From the NCBI GenBank assembly GCA_965205225.1, contig CBDBFZ010000002.1:186001-250000 (forward strand): a stretch of 64,000 bases of DNA. Direction: 5' to 3'. The position numbers and the translations under genes are program-made. Position 1 is the first letter of the stretch. Each line of letters begins with the position of its first letter. This document shows positions 18,091-26,646 of the stretch, in pieces. The DNA is from Litorimonas sp965205225. GTDB taxonomy: Bacteria; Pseudomonadota; Alphaproteobacteria; Caulobacterales; Maricaulaceae. The notes below the pieces were generated by a model. It did no database searches. It worked only from the letters and a program-made list of their open reading frames with translations, and was not told the origin of the DNA.

Positions 18091-19412
18091 TGGAGGCCTC
18101 TAAAAACCATGCATTTTGTGGTGTGATCTGATTTACTGGTTTTGGGAGGATTTTATGATGCACGCGCCTGGATTGTTTGACTTGTCGGATCATCTTGCTC
18201 GCTTATCGGCGACAGGTGATCCGCTTGAAGCGCTAGAGTGTCATGTGGACTTTGAGGCTTTCCGAACTGTTCTGATGGAAGCCCTCGGTTATGGGGTTCG
18301 CGCCAAGGGCGGTCGGCCACCCTATGATCCGGTCACGATGTTCAAGGTGCTTGTTCTGGCGTCGATGCACAATCTGAGTGATGAAGGGATGGAATTTCTG
18401 ATCCGGGATCGTTTAAGTTGGCTGCGGTTTCTGAGGTTTGAGATCGGTGAACCGACCCCGGACCAAAAGACGATTTGGCTGTTCCGTGAAAAGCTGACCC
18501 AGTCTGGTGCTTTCAAATCTCTGTTTGCCGCTTTTGAAGAGCAACTCTGCAAGCGCGGCTACAAACCCACGGGAGGTCAGATCGTGGATGCCACTTTGGT
18601 GTCAGCGCCGCGCCAACGGATGAAGAAAGAAGAGAAAGAGCGGGCCAGGGCGGGTGAAAGCGCGTCCGCTATCTGGCCTGATGATCCTGCCAGGGCCGCA
18701 CAGAAAGACACAGACGCACGAGCGGTGGTCAGCTATTCCAGGGCGCGAAAGACCGCAGAAGGGGAACAGGACGCAGGCCTTGTCGACATTTCCATCCCTC
18801 ACTTTGGGTACAAGAACCATATCAGTATTGACCGGAAATGGCGCTTTGTCCGGGGAGAGACCTGTACCCATGCGGCCCGCTATGATGGGCACGAACTGAC
18901 ATCGGTTCTGGATGCCACCAACAGCTCAAAGTCTGTTTGGGCGGATACAGCTTATCGCTCAGCCAAAAACGAAGCCTGGCTGAAAGCGCAGGGCTATCGT
19001 TCAAACATCCATCGAAAGAAGCCCCGCGGTAAACCGATGGCAAAGCACATTCGGCGCGGCAATGCGACCCGCTCCTCCATCCGTGCCTGTGTTGAACATG
19101 TGTTCGGATATGAGAAAGGGCCGATGGCGATCACGATCCGCTCAATCGGCCAGGCGCTCAATCGGCCAGGGCCGCTGGCCGGATCACCATGGCCAAGCTA
19201 AGCTACAACTTCCGCCGCCTCGTTTTCCATGAGCGACGACAGCCCATAGCCTGATTCTGTTCAAAATCCGGATCCCCCCGCTTATGCGGGCCAAAATCAT
19301 GCCAAAATACGCCTGTGGACACGCATTCGTCACTCTATGAAGCCTGACCTGAGAGCCGATTATAAAATTCGCCTCTATACTGGCCCCAAAACCCTGTTCT
19401 TCGAGGTGTCCA
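18091..19412 (+). mobile_element. IS5-family insertion sequence, copy 1
   Basis: Bounded by imperfect terminal inverted repeats: TGGAGGCCTCTAA... at the left and, read inward from the right, TGGACACCTCGAAG. The same element recurs at 46209-47580 with high identity over its whole length, which fixes the ends. No target duplication is obvious at the borders. It lies in the gap between the PAS kinase and sppA and disrupts no recognised gene. Confidence 0.85.
18155..19201 (+). CDS. IS5-family transposase with frameshifted C-terminus
   Basis: DDE transposase of the IS5 family, start ATG 18155 behind GGGAGGA. An N-terminal DUF772-like domain (FRTVLMEALGYGVRAKGGRPP) is followed by the catalytic residues in QIVDATLV (Asp145), WADTAYRS and CVEHVFGYEK. 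The C-terminus is abnormal: after IRSIGQA the frame runs into LNRPGPLAGSPWPS and stops, because TCAATCGGCCAGG is tandemly duplicated there. Downstream another frame encodes the expected tail (YNFRRLVFHERRQPIA). The catalytic core is complete, so activity is uncertain rather than excluded. Confidence 0.85.
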   Translation: MMHAPGLFDLSDHLARLSATGDPLEALECHVDFEAFRTVLMEALGYGVRAKGGRPPYDPVTMFKVLVLASMHNLSDEGMEFLIRDRLSWLRFLRFEIGEPTPDQKTIWLFREKLTQSGAFKSLFAAFEEQLCKRGYKPTGGQIVDATLVSAPRQRMKKEEKERARAGESASAIWPDDPARAAQKDTDARAVVSYSRARKTAEGEQDAGLVDISIPHFGYKNHISIDRKWRFVRGETCTHAARYDGHELTSVLDATNSSKSVWADTAYRSAKNEAWLKAQGYRSNIHRKKPRGKPMAKHIRRGNATRSSIRACVEHVFGYEKGPMAITIRSIGQALNRPGPLAGSPWPS

Positions 19413-19677
19413 CGTTTCTCCTGCCACCGAAAGCCGCCGCAGCGCCGGGGCAGAGTGAGCGCTGATCTCAGAATATGCGCGCGGGTCTCAGCCAACCCAT
19501 GATCTCCAAACGGCTCAAAGTGACGCCGCAGTCAGTATATGGAGATGCGCAATGGTGACCTTCAGGCTCCAGCGCGGGCGACCCAATATGAGAGGATCTG
19601 ACGGGCGGCCCGCCCTTATAGAGTCACGTAATACAAGCCGCCGTTGCAGGCGCATCATCTGAATGTGCTCGGCTATC
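19413..19677. other. Gap between the IS5 element and sppA
   Basis: No supported gene. On the minus strand a frame reads PFGDHGLAETRAHILRSA and runs into the IS right end at 19412, so it may be the end of a sequence interrupted by the element, but I do not recognise it. No clear terminator for sppA was found. Confidence 0.3.
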
Positions 19678-21477
19678 CTAGAATTCGGGCAGGTTGGCCT
19701 TCAGCTCTTGGCCATGGGCGGACAGTGTCTGATGTGCCTTTAGAGCGGCCTGTACTTCTGGCCTGTTCAGCAGTGCGCCCAATGTTTCAAGGTCGCGCCC
19801 AGCGCCGACCGTTCCTGAGAACAGATCGTTTAACAATTCCTCACGGGTCTTGGCACGCGGGAAACGCTTGAGGCGGACAGCGGCGTCTTCATTCATGTCG
19901 GCCAAGCGCTTAGCGGCGCGTAATGCCGTGTCAAAGCCGCCTAACTCATCGACGAGCCCGCGTTCCAGAGCCTGCTCGCCGGTCCAAACCCGGCCTTCCG
20001 CAACGGCGATGACAGCCTCGCGGCTCATATCTCTGCCCTCGGCGACCAGATCGACAAAGCCATCATAGATATGATCCATCGTGCGCTTATATCCAGCGAG
20101 TTGAGCCTCTGAGAACGGTTCGTCCACATTATAGGCGCCAGCATAGTCTCCGCCGACACGAATGCCGTCAATATTATAGCCGACCTTTGCAAAGGCGCCT
20201 TGCAGCGCAATCTTGCCGCCGAAAACCCCGATGGACCCGGTAATAGTCTGGGGAAGGGCGACGATATGATCTGCCGGAGCGGCAATATAGTAGCCACCAC
20301 TGGCCGCATATTGACCCATGCTGATAATTACGGGTTTTCCGGCATCCTGAACCCGTTTCACCGCAGCCATGATCTGGTCGGATGCATCGGCTGAGCCGCC
20401 GCCCGAGCTGAGCCGCAGAACGACGGCCTTGACGTCTTCATCGTCGATTATGGAGTCCAGACCCGCCGCCAGCGTATCACTACCAATATTCGTTGTCGGG
20501 GTGAAGATGTTATCACCGCCGCTGCCAGGCAGAATGGGTCCCTGTCCTGCAACAATAGCAATGACCGGTTTTCCAAAATTCCCTTTGGGCTTGTAATCTC
20601 CGATCGGTTTGAAAACCGTATCTTCATCACCGACTTTTTCGGCGATCCAGTCTTTCATTTCCTCAAGATAGCCAAGCTTGTCGATCAATCCCGCGTCCAG
20701 GGCGTCGCTCGCACTGTGAGGCGCAGTGGCCAGCAGGCGAAGAACGTCATCACGCGCTAAATCTCTGTCATCGGCAATATTGTCGACAGCATTGTCGAAA
20801 ATCGATGTGATCAGGCTCTCGGTCGCTTCGCGATGCTCCGGCGTATAGCCCTCTTCCGTGTAGGTGTTGACCGCATTCTTATAGGCGCCGTGACGAATGA
20901 ACTGCGGTTGGGCATCGATTTTTTCCATCACACCACCAAAAAATTCAGACTGAGAGTAAAGCCCTGCCGTGGCCATGGAGGTGCTGGCCTGCAGCCAGAT
21001 TTCGTCAGATCCGCTGATCGCCTGATATGGAATAACCGACGTGCTGTTCAGCCCTTGGGCATGGGTCACGACGAATTTTCCGGACGTGCGGAAGTCGATC
21101 AGGGCCAGACGGAGTTCCTCGGCGCTGGCCGGGGCGAGACCCACACTTTCGCCGCGGATGAAGATACCTTTGACCTGCGTGTCAGTCTTGGCGCGATCCA
21201 GTGATCGCACGATGCCGACAATGGAGGTCGGGCTGTCGGAAAACAGGGTGGGCGGCACGGGGGCGTCCAGAAGCGGCATGCGCAGATCTATCTCCAGCAC
21301 GATCGGTTCGGACACTCTGTCCGAGGAGCTCACCGCCATCGCTCCGATGGAGGCGAGCAACATGATCAGAAGGAAGAGAAACACGAACAGGCCGATCACA
21401 ACGCTCACTGTTGTGATGAAAAAGACTTTCGTACCGCTGAGTCGTTTCTGCGGATAGGGTGAGGAGGTGTCAGCCAC
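19678..21477 (-). CDS. sppA: Signal peptide peptidase SppA, long (67K) type
   Basis: 599 residues, the two-repeat form of SppA. One membrane anchor near the N-terminus (about 17-45) holds it in the inner membrane facing the periplasm. It degrades cleaved signal peptides with a Ser/Lys dyad shared between the two halves: Lys200 (RHGAYKNAVN, N-terminal repeat) and Ser393 (GQYAASGGYYIAA, C-terminal repeat). The residue spacing agrees with the Escherichia coli enzyme. It is transcribed away from the tRNA-Gln gene and appears monocistronic. Confidence 0.95.
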   Translation of the reverse strand: MADTSSPYPQKRLSGTKVFFITTVSVVIGLFVFLFLLIMLLASIGAMAVSSSDRVSEPIVLEIDLRMPLLDAPVPPTLFSDSPTSIVGIVRSLDRAKTDTQVKGIFIRGESVGLAPASAEELRLALIDFRTSGKFVVTHAQGLNSTSVIPYQAISGSDEIWLQASTSMATAGLYSQSEFFGGVMEKIDAQPQFIRHGAYKNAVNTYTEEGYTPEHREATESLITSIFDNAVDNIADDRDLARDDVLRLLATAPHSASDALDAGLIDKLGYLEEMKDWIAEKVGDEDTVFKPIGDYKPKGNFGKPVIAIVAGQGPILPGSGGDNIFTPTTNIGSDTLAAGLDSIIDDEDVKAVVLRLSSGGGSADASDQIMAAVKRVQDAGKPVIISMGQYAASGGYYIAAPADHIVALPQTITGSIGVFGGKIALQGAFAKVGYNIDGIRVGGDYAGAYNVDEPFSEAQLAGYKRTMDHIYDGFVDLVAEGRDMSREAVIAVAEGRVWTGEQALERGLVDELGGFDTALRAAKRLADMNEDAAVRLKRFPRAKTREELLNDLFSGTVGAGRDLETLGALLNRPEVQAALKAHQTLSAHGQELKANLPEF

Positions 21478-21741
21478 GAATGCTCGCTTTCAAATGTGAT
21501 TGTAATTTACCGTTTTTCAATATGTACAACATCCCGCCCGATTAGGAAAGGGGATCGTACACAGGGCAGATTTTGCCAAGTCGCACCGATTTCAACCAGT
21601 GTGGATGCGCTCTGCGATTGGCAAAATTATCTTCTGTAATCCATCCGGTTTCGCCATTGCCTTTTTGGGGGCTCGCTCATAAAAGCCGCGCTCACCGGAG
21701 ACGGGTAGAGGTCGTTACATACGGCCTGCCATTTGGAATGA

Positions 21742-21817
21742 TGGGGTGTAGCCAAGCTGGTAAGGCAATGCTTTTTGGTAGCATGTACCGCTGGTTCGAA
21801 TCCAGCCACCCCAGCCA
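21742..21817 (+). tRNA. tRNA-Gln (anticodon TTG)
   Basis: The acceptor stem TGGGGTG pairs with CACCCCA. The anticodon arm ATGCT-TTTTGGT-AGCAT shows anticodon TTG, and the T arm is GCTGG-TTCGAAT-CCAGC. Discriminator G and an encoded CCA end at 21817. Remnants of two insertion sequences lie immediately downstream. Confidence 0.95.
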
Positions 21818-21906
21818 TTGGTAGTGCATCAGTTTGAAATTTTCTCCTGGTGAGTTTTGGGCGTCCTACTTTTGGAGCCGCCGCATCTACAAGATCAACA
21901 ATCCAA

Positions 21907-22250
21907 TCAAAGTCTTTTAATGTGGTCGAATAGACCCGCTTCCATTGCGGAGCTTACGCATAGCGTCTCGTGGATTTTACAGAAGTTATAAAACACAGTG
22001 TAAAGCCCGACCATGTGGGCGTGGTTTTCAAACGTCTTTGAGAACGCATTTGTCAGGCATGTAAAGCGGCGCATATACATTCTCATAGTGAGGTTTTGGC
22101 GCTCAACATACGAAGTCTTACAAGCTGCATATCAGGCTCACCCTCAACAGATATTTTCTTGATGCCTGTGCAAGCAGCAGGGCTATAACGGCTCTTCATG
22201 CTTTCGGGTGACTTGCCATACATATCATCTTGACCAGTTGAGGAGCCGTA
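21907..22250 (-). pseudogene. C-terminal remnant of an IS1-like (DDE) transposase
   Basis: Read on the minus strand, one frame gives CYGSSTGQDDMYGKSPES then RYSPAACTGIKKISVEGEPD. After a frameshift near 22110 a second frame gives YVERQNLTMRMYMRRFT...NAFSKTFENHAHMVGLYTVFYNF and EAGLFDHIKRL, stopping at 21907. This is the familiar C-terminal half of IS1-like transposases. The N-terminal half is missing, and the fragment abuts a piece of an IS5-family gene at about 22250. It is not functional. Confidence 0.8.
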
Positions 22251-22441
22251 ACATCGCACCATGGCGCGCCGCAGCGAAGACGCCAAAATATACCATTGAT
22301 AATGGAATGGTTCTGTCCGGGTCGACGACCAGGCCCTCGGTTCGCAGCATCAATCGGAAGCAAGGCCTTCAAAATGCGCCATTCTGTTTCGCTCAGATCG
22401 CCTCGGCTCAAGCTTGCCTTCCAAAACCAGCCTTGAATCAA
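22250..22441 (-). pseudogene. N-terminal remnant of an IS5-family (IS427-like) transposase
   Basis: 64 codons read as the start of an IS427-type transposase: LSRGDLSETEWRILKALLP, then a GRRPGQNHSIINGIFW stretch and RCGAPWCDV. Directly after WCDV the sequence switches to the IS1-like fragment, so the two remnants were joined by deletion or nested insertion. It is different from the full IS5 copies elsewhere in the window. Confidence 0.8.
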
Positions 22442-22478
22442 GCAGGCAGCTTCGCGTCAAACAATTTGTCCACGCCGC

Positions 22479-23609
22479 CTAGGCACTAGTGGCCTGTTCG
22501 CGGCTGGCCATATCTTCTGCCGGAGACTCGCTATCTTCGACAACGATCTGAGGCTGCTGAGGTTTCGGGCGTCTCGGCTTGAGCTGGAGAGCTGATTTCT
22601 CGACTAGATGCCAGGAGATGATGGCGAACAAGCCGGTCGGAATCAGGCTCATAAAGACGAAAAGCAGAAAATTATCGCGCAGAATTTCTGCCCCGAAGAT
22701 CGCGATCAAAGCTTGCTGAACGGGGAAGGCATATAGGTAGAGACCGTAGGAATAATCGCCGCGATCCGTGATGCTGCGCAGCCAATTATTCGCAGGGGCA
22801 ATGAGTGCGAAGGTCAGGGTGATATAGGGGATAATGACTAGACCTGGCCAATAGCCAAGATTGGCCCTGTCGAACGGAATTATTGCGGCGAGCACGAATA
22901 GTGCGATGGCGACATCCATTCGCAAAAGCCGCTCCAGACAATAGATTGCGATGGCAGATCCGATCCAGAAATAGGTCATCAGCTGTGCAGCCGCCAACCA
23001 TTCCGAGCCCCAGACGACATGCTCCAATCGAATATCCTGCGGCACGCTGCGGCCCCAGATATCCAGGCCAATCCAGGCGGCAATGAAGGTCAGTAGAAGT
23101 GGAAGCCCGATCCAGCGCAGCCGGCTTATGATGACAAGCAGCGGCGCGACGCAATAGGCGACAAATTCAACCGGCAAGGTCCAGAGCGATCCGTTCACAG
23201 CGTGGGCATAAGGATTGTCCACGAAAACCAGCGGGAGAACGTAATTGGGCTGGAGGAAAATATTCCAGAAATAATCGCTATATTGCTGATGAGCGAAATA
23301 AGCGCTCGCAGACATGTCGGTGAAGGCGGGGCCGATGACCATAGCCGTGAAAATAACGCAGAGAATAAGGGCCGGGAAAATGCGCAGACACCGCCGGGCC
23401 GCAAAGCGGAACAGGTTCGGGTCGTAGATCCAGCTTTGCGCAATCAAATAACCCGATATGACAAAGAATATCTTCACGCCGAGCGTATGTACGGACATGT
23501 AGAGGGATATTGTTGCCGGCAGGCCAAGCAGCACGAAGGCATGGCCCCAGATGACCAGAGCGGCCCCGAACAATCGGATTGAATCGAAATTGTTTCTGAA
23601 CGAACTCAG
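22479..23609 (-). CDS. Acyltransferase-3 family membrane protein
   Basis: About 365-377 residues with roughly ten hydrophobic segments. It carries the family hallmarks: an early His (VIWGHAFVLLG), GVKIFFVISGYLIAQSW and FAARRCLRIFPAL, then NGSLWTLPVEFVAYCVAP. It would transfer an acyl group to a cell-surface sugar. The coding frame is open upstream of TTG 23573 with family-like residues (SSFRNNFDSIRLFG) but has no ATG, GTG or TTG there. CTG 23609 is the best candidate start. The C-terminus is Pro/Lys/Arg-rich and cytoplasmic. Confidence 0.82.
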   Translation of the reverse strand: MSSFRNNFDSIRLFGAALVIWGHAFVLLGLPATISLYMSVHTLGVKIFFVISGYLIAQSWIYDPNLFRFAARRCLRIFPALILCVIFTAMVIGPAFTDMSASAYFAHQQYSDYFWNIFLQPNYVLPLVFVDNPYAHAVNGSLWTLPVEFVAYCVAPLLVIISRLRWIGLPLLLTFIAAWIGLDIWGRSVPQDIRLEHVVWGSEWLAAAQLMTYFWIGSAIAIYCLERLLRMDVAIALFVLAAIIPFDRANLGYWPGLVIIPYITLTFALIAPANNWLRSITDRGDYSYGLYLYAFPVQQALIAIFGAEILRDNFLLFVFMSLIPTGLFAIISWHLVEKSALQLKPRRPKPQQPQIVVEDSESPAEDMASREQATSA

Positions 23610-24061
23610 TGTCGTGCCCCCGCTTAAAACCCGGTCAGCTTCTGCAGCGGGTTCGTTTCATTAGCCAGTGTTGACGGGCCGCACAATCAATGATGCGGTG
23701 TGTCAGCGCGAAGGATATTGGCTAGAGCATTTTAATTGAGACTGGAATCGCATTGGATTCCCTTTTGTCTGAATTTGTGATTCTCCTTACATTGACGGTG
23801 ACGCTGTGCCCCAACCCTTATCGAACGATCTTTGTGAGCATATTGTATTTTTGTAAATTCTGGCCGGCCCCGACGCGCGGCGGCGACGCCAACACCGGAT
23901 ATCACAACGTGTCGAAATGTCGGAAGCACTCATGGAGAACTTTGATCTCTCCTGAAGGGGTTGAAATTTGGTAATTCCAGCTTCCTTCATCGGGATCGAA
24001 TAGACAACCGATTGAAAGATGACATCTAGCCGATCCATGTGCTGATCTGTAAGGCGGGTCA
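23610..24061. other. Gap without a supported gene
   Basis: No gene is supported in these ~450 bp. The only structure seen is a short inverted repeat GGAATC-gcattg-GATTCC (23744-23761) that contains two GANTC sites, the CcrM methylation target of alphaproteobacteria. It follows TAGAGCATTTTAATTG, a type of sequence often seen at decayed IS ends, but I cannot tie it to an element here. Confidence 0.35.
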
Positions 24062-25042
24062 ATGAGATCTATCCTCGCCGCTCTGTTTGGTTCCTGCCTC
24101 ATCGCCTGTGACCAAATGCCAATATCTGGCGGCGTGGTCCAGAAGGTCGGTGACGCGCGGGCGCGCAATGACGGCCCGGCGATCTGGCGCGTGCAGGATG
24201 AGGACAGCACGCTCTATCTGTTTAGTACGGTGCACCTTCTTCCTCAGGGCCTGAACTGGCAGCGCGATGATATGCGCGATGCGTTTGCCGAGGCTGGGAC
24301 GGTCTTTTTCGAAGCCGATAATACCGGCGCGGCTGAGCTCAGGGCTCAGGCGCTCGCAATGCAGCTTGGCCTGCGCCGGGATGGTCGCCGCCTCACCGAT
24401 ACGCTTGACAATTACCAGTCCAAACTGCTCGAAGCGGCCGCCAATAATGGCGGTCTGGACCTTGCAGCTCTCGATTCGATGCAGCCTTGGCTAGCCAATG
24501 AATTTCTGATGTTGTCGGCGGCGCGGGCGGCTGGACTTAGCGCTGATCTGTCAGCAGATGAGGCGCTGAAATCGCGCGCGGCGCGCCTGCGAAAGAACAT
24601 TGTCTATTTTGAAACGCCAGAAGATCAGCTGCGCCAGATTGCGAATATGCCGCAAACTGTCCAATTTGAGCTGCTGACATATACGATGGAACGGTTTGAT
24701 GAGATGGACGAGATGTTGGCCGCGATCGCCCGGGATTGGGCGGTTGGCGACGTCGCGGCGCTGGAGGTCATGCTGATTGACCCGCTGGTCGCCGCGCCGG
24801 AGAGCTATACGGCCCTGCTTGACCGCAATGAGCGCTGGGCCGACCGGCTTGACCGCTTCCTGACAGGTTCCGGCACTGGGTTTGTCGCCGTTGGCACCGA
24901 GCATCTGCTCGGAGAGGGCAGCCTGATCGATGCTCTGGAAATGCGTGGCCATGAGGTCACGCGCTATCTCGCTTTTCTGGGCGAGGATGTGATCAAACCA
25001 GCAGATCTGGATCTGCCGGATGTACCAGCCGGCTCAGATTAA
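24062..25042 (+). CDS. TraB/GumN family lipoprotein
   Basis: 326 residues of the TraB/GumN family (an EreA/ChaN-like fold of uncertain function). A short hydrophobic leader ends in a lipobox-like LIAC with Cys16, which suggests a lipid-anchored periplasmic protein. Family features are AIWRVQDEDSTLYLFSTVHLLP near the N-terminus, the EADNTG segment, and VAVGTEHLLGEGSLIDALEMRGHEV near the C-terminus. These contain the paired conserved His/Glu residues proposed to bind metal. The gene stands alone. Confidence 0.87.
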   Translation: MRSILAALFGSCLIACDQMPISGGVVQKVGDARARNDGPAIWRVQDEDSTLYLFSTVHLLPQGLNWQRDDMRDAFAEAGTVFFEADNTGAAELRAQALAMQLGLRRDGRRLTDTLDNYQSKLLEAAANNGGLDLAALDSMQPWLANEFLMLSAARAAGLSADLSADEALKSRAARLRKNIVYFETPEDQLRQIANMPQTVQFELLTYTMERFDEMDEMLAAIARDWAVGDVAALEVMLIDPLVAAPESYTALLDRNERWADRLDRFLTGSGTGFVAVGTEHLLGEGSLIDALEMRGHEVTRYLAFLGEDVIKPADLDLPDVPAGSD

Positions 25043-25425
25043 CGAGTTCCGACCAGAATAGGCAGAGACGTCATTGCAAGGGCCGGATCATTCCGGCCTC
25101 ATCCATACGCATTGATCGGCCCCGCCCGCCCGCGCTTGCCATGTGTTTCGGCAGGTCTTCCGACTGATCGCTCAGATGCTGCGCCGTGCCTTCCCAGCCA
25201 TCCCAGCCATCCTAGAAAGATTTGGCCAGTGGCATTTCGCGGCGCGCCTCGCAAATTACGGCAGCGGGCGCTGTTGGGGGGGGGGACTCACTCTTGTGAC
25301 CACCCCATTCCCTATTCGGCCTCGTTAAGACGCCCCGAAACGCATCGCCCCTGAAGCGGCAATCGGCCCCCTGAAGCGGCAATCGGTCTTTGACAAGCTG
25401 GGAGTCGATCGTCATTGGGCAGGAT
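25043..25425. other. Gap with short tandem duplications and a G10 tract
   Basis: No gene is supported. Three features stand out. A 9-bp unit TCCCAGCCA occurs twice in tandem (25192-25209). A run of ten G residues lies at 25276-25285. The 16-mer CTGAAGCGGCAATCGG occurs at 25351 and 25371 (period 20). I searched by eye for a SAM-type riboswitch ahead of the methionine-synthesis gene and did not find one. Confidence 0.5.
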
Positions 25426-26445
25426 ATGCGAATTTCTTTATATGATCTTCTGCAGCAGAAACCGCTCTTGCTCGCTGATGGTGCGACGGGGACGAATTTC
25501 ATGAATATGGGCCTTGAGCCCGGCTTTCCGCCGGACCTCTGGAACATGACTGAGCCGTCCAAGTCCCGAATCCTGCACCAGCGATTTGTGGATGCGGGAT
25601 CCGACATCATCCTGACCAACACGTTCGGTGCCAATGCGCCGCGGCTGAAACTGCATGATGCGCAGGACCACACTTACGCGATCAACAAGGCGGGCGCGGA
25701 AATTGCGGTGCAGGTTGCGAAAGCGGCTGACCGCCCTGTCGTGGTTGCAGGCTCCGTCGGTCCGACCGGAGAGTTGTTTCAGCCCATGGGCGAGATGACG
25801 ATGGAGAGTGCGGTTGCGTCGTTTAAGAATCAAATCGAAGGGCTGCGGGATGGCGGTGCCGATGTGATCTGGATCGAAACCATGTCAGCGTCCGAGGAGA
25901 TTCAGGCGGCGGCGCAGGCTGCAATTGATTGCGGCATGCCCTATGTCTTTACGGCCAGTTTCGACACAGCCGGTAAGACAATGATGGGCATCGCGCCGGG
26001 CGATATTCACGGCATTACAAAAGCTCTGCCCGAACAGCCTTTAGCGGTGGGATCAAATTGCGGCGTCGGCATGTCTGATCTTCTGCTCGGCGCGCTCGCC
26101 ATGACGGCGGCGGACCCGGACGCCGTCGTGATTGGCAAGGCCAATTGCGGCATTCCGACTATATTGGGCAAGAAAACCATCTATTCGGGCACACCGGAGC
26201 TGATGTATGACTATGCCCAGCTGGCGGCCGATGCCGGCGTGCGGATCATTGGCGGGTGTTGCGGCAATACGCCTGAACATGTCGCCGCGATGCGCAAGTC
26301 AATCAATGCCTATATCAAACGCGGGGAGGCTGGCCCGCGTCCAACGCGGGAAAGCCTCGAAACGGCGCTCGGCGCGCTGGTCAATCCGCCCCTAGAGGCG
26401 GGTGCAATCGGTCGGCGAAGCGGCGCATCTCGGCGCCGACGCTAA
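25426..26445 (+). CDS. bmt: Betaine-homocysteine S-methyltransferase
   Basis: 339 residues of the homocysteine S-methyltransferase family, making methionine from homocysteine with glycine betaine or a related donor. The N-terminal LLADGATGTNFMNMGL, the SVGPTGELFQPMGE segment and the zinc-binding cysteines in GSNCGVG and GGCCGNTPEH are all present. ATG 25426 is preferred over upstream in-frame codons because homology begins there. The C-terminal ~25 residues are basic and low-complexity. The gene is monocistronic, followed by a terminator hairpin. Bmt is favoured over MetH-type fragments because no cobalamin domain follows. Confidence 0.87.
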   Translation: MRISLYDLLQQKPLLLADGATGTNFMNMGLEPGFPPDLWNMTEPSKSRILHQRFVDAGSDIILTNTFGANAPRLKLHDAQDHTYAINKAGAEIAVQVAKAADRPVVVAGSVGPTGELFQPMGEMTMESAVASFKNQIEGLRDGGADVIWIETMSASEEIQAAAQAAIDCGMPYVFTASFDTAGKTMMGIAPGDIHGITKALPEQPLAVGSNCGVGMSDLLLGALAMTAADPDAVVIGKANCGIPTILGKKTIYSGTPELMYDYAQLAADAGVRIIGGCCGNTPEHVAAMRKSINAYIKRGEAGPRPTRESLETALGALVNPPLEAGAIGRRSGASRRRR

Positions 26446-26480
26446 ACGGCTTCCGCCCAACCCTGACTGACAAAATTGAG

Positions 26481-26508
26481 AAAGCCGCTCCGCTGGAGGC
26501 GGCTTTTT
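26481..26508 (+). terminator. Rho-independent terminator after the Bmt gene
   Basis: AAAGCCGCTCC-gct-GGAGGCGGCTTTTT forms a GC-rich stem with one bulged base, followed by a T-run. It lies 35 bp after the methyltransferase stop codon. Confidence 0.8.
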
Positions 26509-26646
26509 CGTATCATGCCCATCCGCCGCATCAACGCTTTACTAACCCTTTCGCTTAGGGCCATCCTAAGCCTTCTTCCTTTATTCATCGTCCCAAGCTG
26601 GCCCGTTTACGCGGTTGGCATGGTTGGTTTCAGCTAAGGTGGAGCA

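Noticed and set aside
23787..24062. Minus-strand 91-codon frame between the acyltransferase and the TraB-like gene
   Set aside because: It has no homology that I recognise, biased composition and no ribosome-binding site. It was left as an unannotated gap.
25043..25425. SAM or SAH riboswitch ahead of the methionine-synthesis gene
   Set aside because: I could not draw the conserved stems or loops of any known class by eye, and the region is dominated by tandem duplications.
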